From DATEGZ01 sp035519535 (lineage in GTDB: Bacteria > Acidobacteriota > Vicinamibacteria > Vicinamibacterales > SCN-69-37): DNA of 64,000 nucleotides. Below, in pieces: positions 43,461 through 52,736 of the stretch (position 1 is its first letter; every line of letters begins with the position of its first letter). A program made the position numbers and the translations under genes. The notes under the pieces were generated by a model, which ran no database searches, was not told the DNA's origin, and was given only the letters and a program-made list of their open reading frames with translations. The stretch lies in the NCBI GenBank assembly GCA_035519535.1, contig DATIWF010000014.1, positions 14,301 through 78,300 of the forward strand. The letters are read 5' to 3'.

Positions 43461-45542
43461 ATGGCGGTCACCCGACAGACCCTCGCGGCGTTTCACGCCA
43501 CCGGCCGCCGGCTCGGCGACGAACTGGCGCCGATGGCAGGGCTCGATCTCCGGCCGATTCTGCTGGCTCGTCATCGCGACCTCACGACGCTGCGCTACGA
43601 TTTCCCGATCGTCCTGGTAGCGGATGACGACGGTGATGGGTGCGCACGATCGCTGTCTGGAATCATCGACGACCTCATCGGCGCGCTGGCGCACGCCGAC
43701 GCCCGCCTCGCAAGCGATCTGTTGAAGGTGGAACTGACGATCCGATCGCTTGTGGCGAGCGGGCAGCGCGGATCGCTCTCGAACCTGTGGGACGCGGCCG
43801 CAGGTCGTCTGCAGGCGCACGGGGACAAGGCGCTTCACGACAGCCTCAAGCGCGCCCGCGGCGCGCTGTCCGTGGACGGCGAGCTCGTCGACTGCGACGG
43901 CGAGCTGCCGCGGCGCCTCTTCGAGCACGCCTGGCGTTTGGAACACGAACGCAAGGCCGCGCGCTTCCGGGCCAGGACGACTCGCCTCATCAACCGGCTG
44001 CGTGAGCTGCTGCGCGGCGACTTCGCGCGATCCGGGGCCGCCCGGTCGATCGAGCACCTGCGGGCCTCATTCGCCGGGCAGAGCGACGCCTTCGACTTCG
44101 GCGCCATGGCCCGCATGCTCAGCAGGACCGCGCCGGGAGGCACGATGGCGGAAAGCCGGCGGCGGCGCATCGCCGCGCTCATCGAGGCCCTCGAGTCGCA
44201 GCGCCTGTATCCAGCTCCGGGCAAATCCGGCGACCGTTTCATCTTCGACAGCTGCGCGACAGCGGTCGCGGCGTATCGCGAGCGTCTGCCGGCGCTCGTC
44301 GAGCTGGCCCGGTCGTTGGCCATTGCCGAGCTTGAAGTGGCTGGGGTCTACGACGAAGCGCGGCATGACGCGTTCTTCGGCCAGAGCGACACCGACGTCC
44401 CTGTGTTCGACGCCGACGACCTGGCGATGTTCCCCGACTACTTCGTCCTGGTCGACGCGGGCGACATGGACTCGGCCGAACCGGCCGCGATCGTCGACGC
44501 GCTGTCGGCCGGCCTGCCGATGAAGGTCCTGTTCCAGGCCGATCTGCACGGCGCGCCGCTGGCCCACATGGCGATGGGCCTGGCCACGGCCTTCGTGCTC
44601 CAGGCGCCCGGCTCGCACCTCTACCTGATGCGGCGCCATGTCGCGGCAGGCTTCGCATCTCGGGGATCGGCGCTCTTCAGCGTGTTCTCGGGCGCCGACT
44701 CGAACGTCGCGGGGCTGCCTCCCTATCTTGTCGCTGCGGCGGCGCTGGAGTCGCGCGCGTTCCCGGCGTTCGCGTACGACCCCGCCGCCGGCGCCGATTG
44801 GGCCTCGCGCATCGACCTCTCCGCCAATCCGCAGCCTGACCGGGATTGGCCCGTGCACGAGGCCGCTTACGAAGATCCGCAGCACCAGCACGTGTCCGCG
44901 GACCTGGCGTTCACCTACGCGGACTTCGCCGCTTGCGACCGGCGATACGCCCGTCATTTCGCGGTCGTCCCGCGGACGCGCTGGACCGACGCGACGCGGC
45001 CCGTGAGCGAGTGGCTCGCCGGATCGAGCCGCGAGCCGCTCGGGGCGCCGTCGTTGCTGATGGTCGATCGGGACAATCGCCTGCAGCGCGTGCTAGCCGA
45101 TGAGACGATCCTGCGCACCGCGCGGCAGTGCCGCGATCGCTGGCGCAGCCTGCAGGCGCTCGGCCGGATTCACGAGACGCCAATCGCCCGGCCAACCGAG
45201 CCGGTGCCGACGCCCGCAACCGAGGCCGCCGCCGCGCCGGTACCGGCGGCACCGGACGCGTCCGTCGCGCATCCCGCCGAACCTCGAGGATCGTCCGACG
45301 AGCCGTACATCGAGACGCCGCGATGCTCGACATGCAACGAGTGCATCCAGATCAATAACCGGATGTTCGCCTACAACGACAACCGGCAGGCCTACATCGC
45401 TGACGTGCGCGCTGGAACGTACCGCCAGCTGGTCGAGGCGGCGGAGGGCTGTCAGGTCTCGATCATCCACCCGGGCAAGCCCCACGATCTCAACGAACCC
45501 GGGCTCGACGAGCTCGTCGCGCGCGCGCAGCCGTTTCAGTAG
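43461..45542 (+). CDS. Large KorAB-associated protein with C-terminal ferredoxin domain
   Basis: A 693-residue protein starting one base after KorB. The C-terminal 75 residues form a ferredoxin-like domain with CSTCNEC (Cys622, 625, 628) and a fourth Cys664, enough for one [4Fe-4S] cluster; IQINNRMFAYN and HPGKP flank it. The N-terminal 300 residues are helical, and residues about 350-590 (KVLFQADLHGAPLAHMAMG, AALESRAFPAFAYDP, FAACDRRYARHF) form an alpha/beta domain I do not recognise. A Pro/Ala linker precedes the ferredoxin part. It may be the docking or electron-exit subunit of KorAB, passing electrons to NfnAB. The last 53 bases overlap the convergent VWFA gene. Confidence 0.82.
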   Translation: MAVTRQTLAAFHATGRRLGDELAPMAGLDLRPILLARHRDLTTLRYDFPIVLVADDDGDGCARSLSGIIDDLIGALAHADARLASDLLKVELTIRSLVASGQRGSLSNLWDAAAGRLQAHGDKALHDSLKRARGALSVDGELVDCDGELPRRLFEHAWRLEHERKAARFRARTTRLINRLRELLRGDFARSGAARSIEHLRASFAGQSDAFDFGAMARMLSRTAPGGTMAESRRRRIAALIEALESQRLYPAPGKSGDRFIFDSCATAVAAYRERLPALVELARSLAIAELEVAGVYDEARHDAFFGQSDTDVPVFDADDLAMFPDYFVLVDAGDMDSAEPAAIVDALSAGLPMKVLFQADLHGAPLAHMAMGLATAFVLQAPGSHLYLMRRHVAAGFASRGSALFSVFSGADSNVAGLPPYLVAAAALESRAFPAFAYDPAAGADWASRIDLSANPQPDRDWPVHEAAYEDPQHQHVSADLAFTYADFAACDRRYARHFAVVPRTRWTDATRPVSEWLAGSSREPLGAPSLLMVDRDNRLQRVLADETILRTARQCRDRWRSLQALGRIHETPIARPTEPVPTPATEAAAAPVPAAPDASVAHPAEPRGSSDEPYIETPRCSTCNECIQINNRMFAYNDNRQAYIADVRAGTYRQLVEAAEGCQVSIIHPGKPHDLNEPGLDELVARAQPFQ

Positions 45543-46452
45543 TCGCTAACGGGCCACGCTCCGCGAAATATCCCTTCCTCGCGCGAATCGTCAGGTCGTC
45601 CTGGCCCGCGACGCTCACGCGGAGATCGTGCCAGCCCGACGCCGACACGCCGACCGGCTCGAACCACAGCACGTAGCTGGCGCGAAAATCGTCGAAGATC
45701 GCCTTGAAATCCGAGGCCGCGCGGCCGAGCTTGTGCTCGTCGCCGCCGCTCCGCTGCACCGCCTCGCGAATGGCATTGAGGCTGCCCGCCATCCACGTCG
45801 TGCGGCCGCTGGCCGCGGCGACCTGCGGATCGGGCGGGACGAGCACCGCATGAAACACCGCGTCCACGCGCCCCGCGATTTCCGGGATCGTGTCGCTGTT
45901 GAGCGTGCTCAGCGTGTCCTCACCATCCGTGAGCGCAATCACGAGATGCCGGCGATCCGGCTCCTCCGGCCAGAGCAGCGCGTAGATGAGCCCGTCGTTC
46001 AGCGACGTCATGCCGTTGCCGGTCAGCGTCTCGAGACTGAACGGTCTCGACGCATCCTGCATCGGCACGGCCTCACGCACCTTGGTGGAGAACGAGACGA
46101 TGCGGATACGGTCGCCGGGCCGAAGCATGCGCGCGAAGGTCCGGATTTCCTCCTTGAACGCCTCGAGATTGCCGATCACGCTGCCGCTCGTGTCCACGGC
46201 GAGCGTCACGTCGATCGGAATCGAGTCAATCGCGACGGCTTCGACCTTCTGAGGCACGCCGTTGTCCGCAATCGTGAAGTCGTCGGCACCGAGCCGGCCC
46301 ACGGGCACCTTGCCGCGCTTGACGGACACATCCACCGACACGCGCGTGGTCGCGCCGCGAAACGTCGGACGCTGCTGGGCCAACGTGCCGCCCCTGAAGA
46401 CGGTCCCCACCGCCAGCAGAAACGCCACGGCCGCGACGATGGGGCGGCTCAT
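45490..46452 (-). CDS. VWFA-related acidobacterial domain protein
   Basis: A 320-residue exported protein (signal about 1-26) with one VWFA-related domain. The MIDAS is intact: VDTSGS (Asp87/Ser89/Ser91) and later IALTDGEDTLST. The opening PTFRGATTRVSVDVSV and ending SYVLWFEPVGVSASGWHDL, RARKGYFAE match the proteins at 33042 and 35045. It overlaps the upstream TPR-like gene by four bases, repeating the TPR-VWFA pairing seen at 31.8-36 kb. The Arg-rich tail is encoded over the end of the convergent ferredoxin gene. Confidence 0.88.
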   Translation of the reverse strand: MSRPIVAAVAFLLAVGTVFRGGTLAQQRPTFRGATTRVSVDVSVKRGKVPVGRLGADDFTIADNGVPQKVEAVAIDSIPIDVTLAVDTSGSVIGNLEAFKEEIRTFARMLRPGDRIRIVSFSTKVREAVPMQDASRPFSLETLTGNGMTSLNDGLIYALLWPEEPDRRHLVIALTDGEDTLSTLNSDTIPEIAGRVDAVFHAVLVPPDPQVAAASGRTTWMAGSLNAIREAVQRSGGDEHKLGRAASDFKAIFDDFRASYVLWFEPVGVSASGWHDLRVSVAGQDDLTIRARKGYFAERGPLATTETAARARRARRARVR

Positions 46453-47789
46453 TTCAGGCCCTCGCGCATGCGGGCGATGAGTGACGGGAGAACGAGCGCG
46501 TCGCCGCGGAGGTACATCGCCCACGGATCGTCAGGCGATTCACCGGCCGCGAGCGCGCCACTCGATCCCGGTGGAGCCGACGGCGGCAGAAACGACGGGA
46601 AGCCGGCCGGCGCGGGTCTGGCGCGAAGCGCCGCGTCGAGCACCTCGTATCCTTCGCGTTGGCGGCCCGCAATGCCGAGCTGCGCCGCCAGCAGAATGGA
46701 GGCCGACCGCGCCATCGGCATCAATCGCAGCGCCTCCCGGTACTCCGCGATCGCCTCGTCGCGCCGGTTGGTGTGTTCGTTCACCCAGCCGAGGAACTGG
46801 TGGCTCAGCCCGGCAACCGCCGGCTCCGTTGTGAGCTGCGGCACCTCGGAGAGGAACGCGCGCGCCTCGTCCCAGTGCTCGAGCCGCAGGTGAAGGAACC
46901 CGAGGTGCAGCGTCACCTCGCCCGCCAGGCGCTCATCGGACGCGAGCGTCGTGTACTCGGCGATGACTGCCGGAATCTTGTCCACACGATCGACGATGGC
47001 CTGCGCGGACCTCGGATCGATCTTCAGAACGCCGCCGCCCGCGGACTGCCCTGCGGCGGCCTGCCTCAGTGTGTCGATGACCTCCACCGAGACTTCCTGC
47101 CCGTTGATCCCGAGCGGCCCGCCCCAGGTGCTGAGGTCGGTCTGGGACTCGTGGAACTCGACCTCGGCAAGGCGGAAGCGCGGCTCGCCGGGAGCCGCCG
47201 CCTGCGCGTGTACGAGGTGGCCGTGTGTGTACTCCTCTTTGTCCGCGTCGCTGAAGAAGCTCGGGGCGCGAACATTCGAGAACGCACCTCGCTCCGCGAG
47301 CGGCCGGCCCATGACATAGATCCAGTCCCCGGCCTCCTCCATCGTCGCGAGCGCGGCCAGGTGCCACGCGCGCTCGCCCGGCAGGTGCGTCGGATGGCGG
47401 CGCAGCTCGTCGCAGGCCCACACGAGGGCCGGGCGCCGGATCTCCCACGGGGCGGTGTCCACCCGCGCGTGCGCCAGCTCGAGGGCGAAGGCCGCGGCCA
47501 CGAGCCGACGGTGCGGCTCGCCTGCCGGATCGCCCTGCGCGATCCACTTCGCCGCCGCGGAACGGAAATCCGAAAACACGTGGTCGAGCGGATTTCCCAG
47601 CGCTTCGGGCATGCCGGCACCGACGACCGGCAGCGTGCGCATCACGCGCACGACCGCGTCGTAGTCGCCGGCGGCGTAACGCGGCAGCAACGTCGCGATC
47701 TCCGGCGCGCCCGCGTCGACGGCGGGCCAGGCGGCGATTGCGACGGCCACCAGCGTGGCCCGAAGCAGAGGAAGTCGCGGACGTCTCAC
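46449..47789 (-). CDS. Exported TPR-like protein, second locus
   Basis: A 446-residue protein, paralogous to the one at 31846. Shared points are an early YDAVV segment, ALELAHARV, a central LHLGFLHLRLEHWDEARAFL repeat, a late EAIAEYREALRLMPMARSASILLAAQL repeat in parts, and the ending DDPWAMYLRGDALVLPSLIA. A signal segment is at about residues 7-22 if the GTG at 47789 is used; a longer frame to 47876 would run into the divergent S41 gene. It heads the second TPR-VWFA pair. Confidence 0.78.
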   Translation of the reverse strand: MRRPRLPLLRATLVAVAIAAWPAVDAGAPEIATLLPRYAAGDYDAVVRVMRTLPVVGAGMPEALGNPLDHVFSDFRSAAAKWIAQGDPAGEPHRRLVAAAFALELAHARVDTAPWEIRRPALVWACDELRRHPTHLPGERAWHLAALATMEEAGDWIYVMGRPLAERGAFSNVRAPSFFSDADKEEYTHGHLVHAQAAAPGEPRFRLAEVEFHESQTDLSTWGGPLGINGQEVSVEVIDTLRQAAAGQSAGGGVLKIDPRSAQAIVDRVDKIPAVIAEYTTLASDERLAGEVTLHLGFLHLRLEHWDEARAFLSEVPQLTTEPAVAGLSHQFLGWVNEHTNRRDEAIAEYREALRLMPMARSASILLAAQLGIAGRQREGYEVLDAALRARPAPAGFPSFLPPSAPPGSSGALAAGESPDDPWAMYLRGDALVLPSLIARMREGLK

Positions 47790-47865
47790 TGGACTGGTCC
47801 CCGGACGCCGCCATTCTCGATCGCCGGTGCTCGTCTCACAAGCAGGGCCCAGGCCGTATGCGACA

Positions 47866-49194
47866 ATGGCGCCCATGCCAGCCTTCCGCCGCGTCTCGGC
47901 GGCGCTGTTCGTGTGGGTACTTGCGACCGGCGCGTGGGTCGCGGCCCAGGGCCTCAGCGCGAACGATGCGCACCGCGTGCACCAGATGCTTCGCGAGGCC
48001 TACGACTCGGTCAGGCAGAACTACTACGACACGACCTTCCACGGCCTCGACCTCGACGCGCGCTTTCGCGAGTACGACGACAAACTGAAGTCGGCCGCGT
48101 CGCTCAACGCCGGCCTCACGGTCGTCGCCGCTTTTCTCGATGGCCTGAAGGACTCGCACACGTACTTCATGCCGCCCGCGCGGCCGTACCGGCTCGACTA
48201 CGGCTACCGCCTGGCGCCGATCGGCGATCAGGTGTTTGTCACGCGCGTGCGGCCAGGCACCGATGCCGCGGCCAAGGTCAGGGCGGGCGACCAGCTCCTG
48301 GCTCTCGACGGCGGGCCCGTCACGCGCGACACGTTCCAGACGATGGAGTACCTGCTGAACGTGTTGTCGCCCCGGCAGACGACGCACCTTCGGCTGCGTG
48401 ACCCGGCAGGCGCCGAGCGAGAGGTCGCCGTGGACACGAAGGTCGTTCCCGGCAGGCAGCTGCGCAATCTCACGGGCGCGGGCGCCGGGATCGAATTCAA
48501 CGACATGGAGCGCGAGCAGGAAGCCGACGAGCGCATGTACCGGCAGCAGTACATCGAGATCGGCGACGTGATGATCTGGAAGATGCCGATCTTCCTGCTC
48601 GACAACAACCTGGTGGACAAGCTCTTCGCCATCGCCCGAAAGCACTCGACGCTCATCCTGGATCTGCGGGAGAACCCGGGCGGGCTGATCGAATCGCTTC
48701 GGCGGATGACCGGCAACCTCTTCGATCGCGACGTGAAGATTGCCGACCGCGTCACCCGCAAGGGACGCACGCAGATCGTGGCCAAATCGCGCGGCAGCAG
48801 TGCGTTCAGCGGCAAGCTGATCGTGCTCGTCGACAGCGGGTCGGGATCGTCGGCCGAGCTGCTCGCGCGCGTGGTTCAGCTCGATAAGCGCGGCGTCGTC
48901 CTGGGCGATCGATCCGCCGGCGCGGTCATGGAAACGCTGATGTTCCCGTTCGCGCAGGGCGACGAGGTCATGATCTTCTACGGCTTCGCGGTCACCGACG
49001 CGGACCTCGTCATGGGCGATGGCCGGAGCCTCGAACGGGCCGGCGTGAGCCCCGACGAGAAGCTGCTGCCGTCGGCCGCCGATCTCGCCGCAGGCCGCGA
49101 TCCGGTCATGGCCCGCGCCGCGCAACTGGCCGGGCTGACGCTCGACCCTGTGGCGGCGGGCAAGCTGTTTCCGTTCGAGTGGCGCCCGTTCTGA
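47866..49194 (+). CDS. Exported S41-family (C-terminal processing type) peptidase
   Basis: A 442-residue protein with a signal peptide (about 1-25), an N-terminal helical domain, a PDZ domain (IGDQVFVTRVRPGTDAAAKV, GDQLLALDGGPV) and a TSPc core. LILDLRENPGGLIES and VDSGSGSSAELLARVV hold the likely nucleophile Ser. The Lys that completes the dyad in CtpA (GxKTFG) is an Arg here in LGDRSAG, so either a different catalytic layout is used or activity is weak. ATGs at 47866 and 47875 are both possible. It is divergent from the TPR-VWFA pair and convergent with malic enzyme, one base apart. Confidence 0.87.
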   Translation: MAPMPAFRRVSAALFVWVLATGAWVAAQGLSANDAHRVHQMLREAYDSVRQNYYDTTFHGLDLDARFREYDDKLKSAASLNAGLTVVAAFLDGLKDSHTYFMPPARPYRLDYGYRLAPIGDQVFVTRVRPGTDAAAKVRAGDQLLALDGGPVTRDTFQTMEYLLNVLSPRQTTHLRLRDPAGAEREVAVDTKVVPGRQLRNLTGAGAGIEFNDMEREQEADERMYRQQYIEIGDVMIWKMPIFLLDNNLVDKLFAIARKHSTLILDLRENPGGLIESLRRMTGNLFDRDVKIADRVTRKGRTQIVAKSRGSSAFSGKLIVLVDSGSGSSAELLARVVQLDKRGVVLGDRSAGAVMETLMFPFAQGDEVMIFYGFAVTDADLVMGDGRSLERAGVSPDEKLLPSAADLAAGRDPVMARAAQLAGLTLDPVAAGKLFPFEWRPF

Positions 49195-49195
49195 T

Positions 49196-50941
49196 TTAGA
49201 CGGCGAGGGCCTCAACCGCAGGGGCCGCCGCCCGATAGGGCAGATACTCAGGCTCCCACATCGTCGCCAGCACGCGCCGTTCGATTTCGGCGGTCGAGAT
49301 CGGCGGGGCGGCGCCGGCGTCGACGAGCGCGACGCCGACGGCCACGGCAACCGCGCGCGACACGTCGCGCAGCCGGCTGAGCGGCGGATAGATCGGATCG
49401 CCCGCACGGGGCGATGTCCCGGTGGCGTTCACGAGCGCGCGCGCCGCGGCCACGAACGCCGCGTCCGGCAGCCACTGCGCGTCCACGGCCGTGGCGCCCA
49501 GGCCGACGCCGGGGAAGATGAACGCGTTGTTGCCCTGGCCGATCGTGTAGGTCCGCCCCCCGTGCTCGACGGGTGGAAACGGACTGCCGGTGCCGGTGAC
49601 GGCCGCGCCGTTCGTCCAGCGGATCAGATCGGCGGGCGCGACTTCGGTCTTCGTGTCCGGATTGGACAAGGCGAGCACGATCGGCCGCGGGCAGCCGGCC
49701 AGCATGTCGCGCACGATCGACTCGGTGAACGCGCCTGGCTGCCCGGACGCGCCGACCAGCACGGTCGGCCGGAACGATCGCACGACCTCGGCCAGCGTGA
49801 ACGCGCCGCCGGATCGCCGCGGCCAGCCGGCGACGAGCGCCGGATCCGCAGCCACGTCGCGTTTTGCACCGGCGAGCCCGGGGCGGTCCGCCAGAAGAAG
49901 GCCCTTGGAATCGAGGCAGAGGACGCGCGCCGCCAGTTCGTTCGCCGGCACGCCGGCGTCGCGGAGCGCCGCCCGCACGGCCAGCGCCGATCCCGCGCCA
50001 GACGCACCCGCGCCGAAAAACACGACGCGCGCGTCTTGAAGTCGTCCGCCCGTGTGCCGGAGCGCGCTCTGAATACCGGCGACGACCACCGCGCCTGTGC
50101 CTTGAATGTCGTCGTTGAACGACAGGACGCGCCGCCGGTAGCGCGCCAGCACGTCGAACGCGTTCGCGCTCGCGAAGTCCTCCCATTGCACGAGCGCGCG
50201 CGGATAGACGCGCGCGATGGCGTCGACGAGCTCGTCGAGGAGCGTGAAGTATGGCTCGCCGCGCAACCGCCGCTCACGGGTGCCGAGGTAGATGGGATCC
50301 GCGAGACGCGCGGCGTTGTCCGTGCCGACGTCGAAATCGACCGGCAGGCAGGAGCCGGGGTGAATGCCGGCGCCGACGGTGTAGAGCGCCAGCTTGCCGA
50401 TCGCGATGGGCATCCCGCCCACGCCCTGATCGCCGATGCCCAGGATGGCTTCGTTGTCCGTGACGACGATGACGCGGGGCTCGGCGGCGGCGTTGCGCAG
50501 CACGTCGGCGATGCGCCCCCGCTCACCCGGCGTGATGTAGACGCCGTGGGCCCGGCGATAGATGTGGCTGTACTGCTCGCACGCCTTGCCCACCGTCGGC
50601 GTGTAGATGACCGGGACCATCTCTTCGAGATGGTCGAGCACGAGCCGGAAGAACAGCGTCTCGTTGCGATCCTGCAGCCCCGCCAGAAACAGGTACCGCG
50701 GGACGTCGTCGCCGGCCTTGAGGTAGTTGCCGTACGCCCGGGCGAGCTGCTCGGCCGGCGTCTGCACGGCGGCCGGCAGGAGGCCGGTGAGGCCGAGCGC
50801 GTCGCGTTCCTCACGGGTGAAACACGTTCCCTTGTTCAGCGCCGGGTCGTCCTTGAGCGCCGCGCCGCGCGTGAAGACCGCGACGTACCGCTCGCCGCTC
50901 CGCGGATCGCGCCGCGGCTCGAAGGCCTTCATCGGCCCCAC
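49196..50941 (-). CDS. NAD(P)-dependent malic enzyme
   Basis: A 581-residue malic enzyme of the large eukaryote/MaeA type, converting malate to pyruvate and CO2 with NAD(P)H. NKGTCFTREERDALGLTGLLP begins the family match in parts; IYTPTVGKACEQYS holds the catalytic Tyr, VVTDNEAILGIGDQGVGGM the substrate/metal region, FFGAGASGAGSALA the dinucleotide site and GQGNNAFIFPGVGLG the late signature. The GTG at 50941 is preferred to the ATG at 50932 because GGAGG lies five bases upstream, within the end of the citrate synthase gene. The two are cotranscribed, citrate synthase first. Confidence 0.94.
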   Translation of the reverse strand: MGPMKAFEPRRDPRSGERYVAVFTRGAALKDDPALNKGTCFTREERDALGLTGLLPAAVQTPAEQLARAYGNYLKAGDDVPRYLFLAGLQDRNETLFFRLVLDHLEEMVPVIYTPTVGKACEQYSHIYRRAHGVYITPGERGRIADVLRNAAAEPRVIVVTDNEAILGIGDQGVGGMPIAIGKLALYTVGAGIHPGSCLPVDFDVGTDNAARLADPIYLGTRERRLRGEPYFTLLDELVDAIARVYPRALVQWEDFASANAFDVLARYRRRVLSFNDDIQGTGAVVVAGIQSALRHTGGRLQDARVVFFGAGASGAGSALAVRAALRDAGVPANELAARVLCLDSKGLLLADRPGLAGAKRDVAADPALVAGWPRRSGGAFTLAEVVRSFRPTVLVGASGQPGAFTESIVRDMLAGCPRPIVLALSNPDTKTEVAPADLIRWTNGAAVTGTGSPFPPVEHGGRTYTIGQGNNAFIFPGVGLGATAVDAQWLPDAAFVAAARALVNATGTSPRAGDPIYPPLSRLRDVSRAVAVAVGVALVDAGAAPPISTAEIERRVLATMWEPEYLPYRAAAPAVEALAV

Positions 50942-50943
50942 GC

Positions 50944-52248
50944 CTACCTCCGGTCCACGGGCACGTAGGCGCGCTGCGTGGCGCCCGTGTAGATCTGGCG
51001 CGGCCGCGCGATGCGGTTGTCCGGGTCGTTCCGGCTCTCCAGCCACTGGGCGATCCAGCCGGGCATCCGCCCGATCGCGAACATCACCGTGAACATGTTC
51101 ACCGGAATCCCGAGCGCCTTGTAGATGATGCCCGAGTAGAAATCGACGTTCGGGTAGAGCTTGTGGCTGATGAAGTACTCGTCCTTGAGCGCGATCTCCT
51201 CGAGCTTCATCGCGATCTCGAGCTGCCGGCTGTTGACGCCGAGGCGGCCGAGCACCTCGACGCACGACTTGCGGAGGATCGCGGCGCGCGGATCGTAGTT
51301 CTTGTACACGCGGTGGCCGAAGCCCATCAGGCGGCTGTTGTCTTTCTTGTCCTTCGCGCGGTCCACGAACTTCTGGACGTCGCCGCCCTCGGCTTCGATT
51401 CGCTCGAGCATCTCAATCACCTGCTGGTTCGCGCCGCCGTGCAGCGGGCCCCACAGCGCCGCGATCCCCGCCGACAGGCTCGCGAAGAAATTCGCCTTCG
51501 AGCTGCCCACGACGCGGACCGTGCTCGTCGAGCAGTTCTGTTCGTGATCGGCGTGCAGGATCAGCAGCAGGTCGAGCGCTTTCGCGAGCAGCGGATCGAC
51601 GACGAAATCGTCGCAGGGCGTGGCGAACATCATGTGCAGGAAGTTCGCCGAGTAGTCGAGCCGGTTGTCCGGGTAGATGAACGGCTGGCCGATCGAGTGT
51701 TTGTACGAGTAGGCGGCAATCGTCGGCATCTTGGCGATCAGACGGACGGCCGACTCGTGGAGGCTCGCGCCCGTCGGTTCGGTGCCCTGATAGAACGTCG
51801 CCAGCGCCGCCACGGCGGCGGCGCAGACCGGCATCGGATGCGCGTCCTTGGGCAGCGCCTCGAAGAAGCGCCGGAAGTTCTCGTGGAGCAGTGTGTGCCG
51901 CGTGACGTCGGTGGTCAGCGCGCGAAGCTGACTCGGCGTCGGCAACTCACCGTAGAGCAGCAGCCATGCGACCTCGAGGAACGTGCTCTTCTCCGCCAGC
52001 TCGGCGATGTCGTAGCCGCGGTAGCGGAGGATGCCGTTCTCGCCGTCGATGAAGGTGATGGCGCTCCGGCACGCGCCCGTGTTGCCGAAGCCCGGGTCGT
52101 ACGTGACGAGGCCCGTCTGGGCGCGCAGCTTCTGGATGTCGATCGCGGTTTCGCCCTCGCTGCCCGTGATCAAGGGCAGGGTGACCGGCTTGCCGTCGTA
52201 GCTCAGGGTTGCCGTCGTGCTGGTCACCGGCGCGGTCTGTGTCGCCAT
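50944..52248 (-). CDS. gltA: Citrate synthase
   Basis: A 434-residue citrate synthase, condensing acetyl-CoA and oxaloacetate. The catalytic residues appear in HADHEQNCSTSTVR (first His), GPLHGGANQQ (second His) and PNVDFYSGI (Asp). YDPGFGNTGACRSAITFIDG near the start and FGHRVYKNYDPRA are typical of the GltA (type I/II bacterial) form. GGAGGAT before the ATG at 52248 decides the start over a longer frame. It heads the citrate synthase-malic enzyme operon and supplies the TCA cycle. Confidence 0.96.
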   Translation of the reverse strand: MATQTAPVTSTTATLSYDGKPVTLPLITGSEGETAIDIQKLRAQTGLVTYDPGFGNTGACRSAITFIDGENGILRYRGYDIAELAEKSTFLEVAWLLLYGELPTPSQLRALTTDVTRHTLLHENFRRFFEALPKDAHPMPVCAAAVAALATFYQGTEPTGASLHESAVRLIAKMPTIAAYSYKHSIGQPFIYPDNRLDYSANFLHMMFATPCDDFVVDPLLAKALDLLLILHADHEQNCSTSTVRVVGSSKANFFASLSAGIAALWGPLHGGANQQVIEMLERIEAEGGDVQKFVDRAKDKKDNSRLMGFGHRVYKNYDPRAAILRKSCVEVLGRLGVNSRQLEIAMKLEEIALKDEYFISHKLYPNVDFYSGIIYKALGIPVNMFTVMFAIGRMPGWIAQWLESRNDPDNRIARPRQIYTGATQRAYVPVDRR

Positions 52249-52484
52249 GGGATCCTCCGGGAGCGGTCGGCTCCACTGCCAACCTGGGTATTCAAAGCAA
52301 GGCTGGTACCGTGTGGCCGGCTGGACCAGCGCTGCGCCGCTTCGCCGAAGCTGCCGGGACCCGCCGCGAGCCCGCGGAGAATCCCCACAACTGCGGGACT
52401 TATTCCCGCCGGCCGTACGCCACCGGGCCCTCGCACCGTGGACTTCAAGCCTGGCCATACCGGCCGGGAGTTTGCAGATTCCAG

Positions 52485-52733
52485 GTGCGCTGCCCGCGCT
52501 CTTCGCGGCCGCGCCTTGCAGCCGCCGGCCTCATCACCGACCGCACCGGGGCGCGCCTGCAGGTGCTCCACGCCGAGTCGACGGAGGCGCCGGTCTATTT
52601 CACGCACGAGCAGGTGGAGGCGCTCGCCGCCCAGCGAGCGCGAATGGAGGCTCAGGCGAAGTCCTACGTCGAGGCGTTCGTGCGCCGGCACACCGCAGCG
52701 GCGTTCACCGCGGCCGAGCACCGGCCGGCGTGA
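52485..52733 (+). CDS. Possible small protein of unknown function
   Basis: An open frame ending at 52733 has protein-like composition only in its last 66 residues: LITDRTGARLQVLHAES and VYFTHEQVEALAAQRARMEAQAKSYVEAFVRRH, a charged helix. A GTG at 52485 would give 82 residues. The rest of the 490-base gap (52249-52736) shows no other gene. It lies convergent with ADOP 4. I cannot name a family. Confidence 0.35.
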   Translation: MRCPRSSRPRLAAAGLITDRTGARLQVLHAESTEAPVYFTHEQVEALAAQRARMEAQAKSYVEAFVRRHTAAAFTAAEHRPA

Positions 52734-52736
52734 CCG

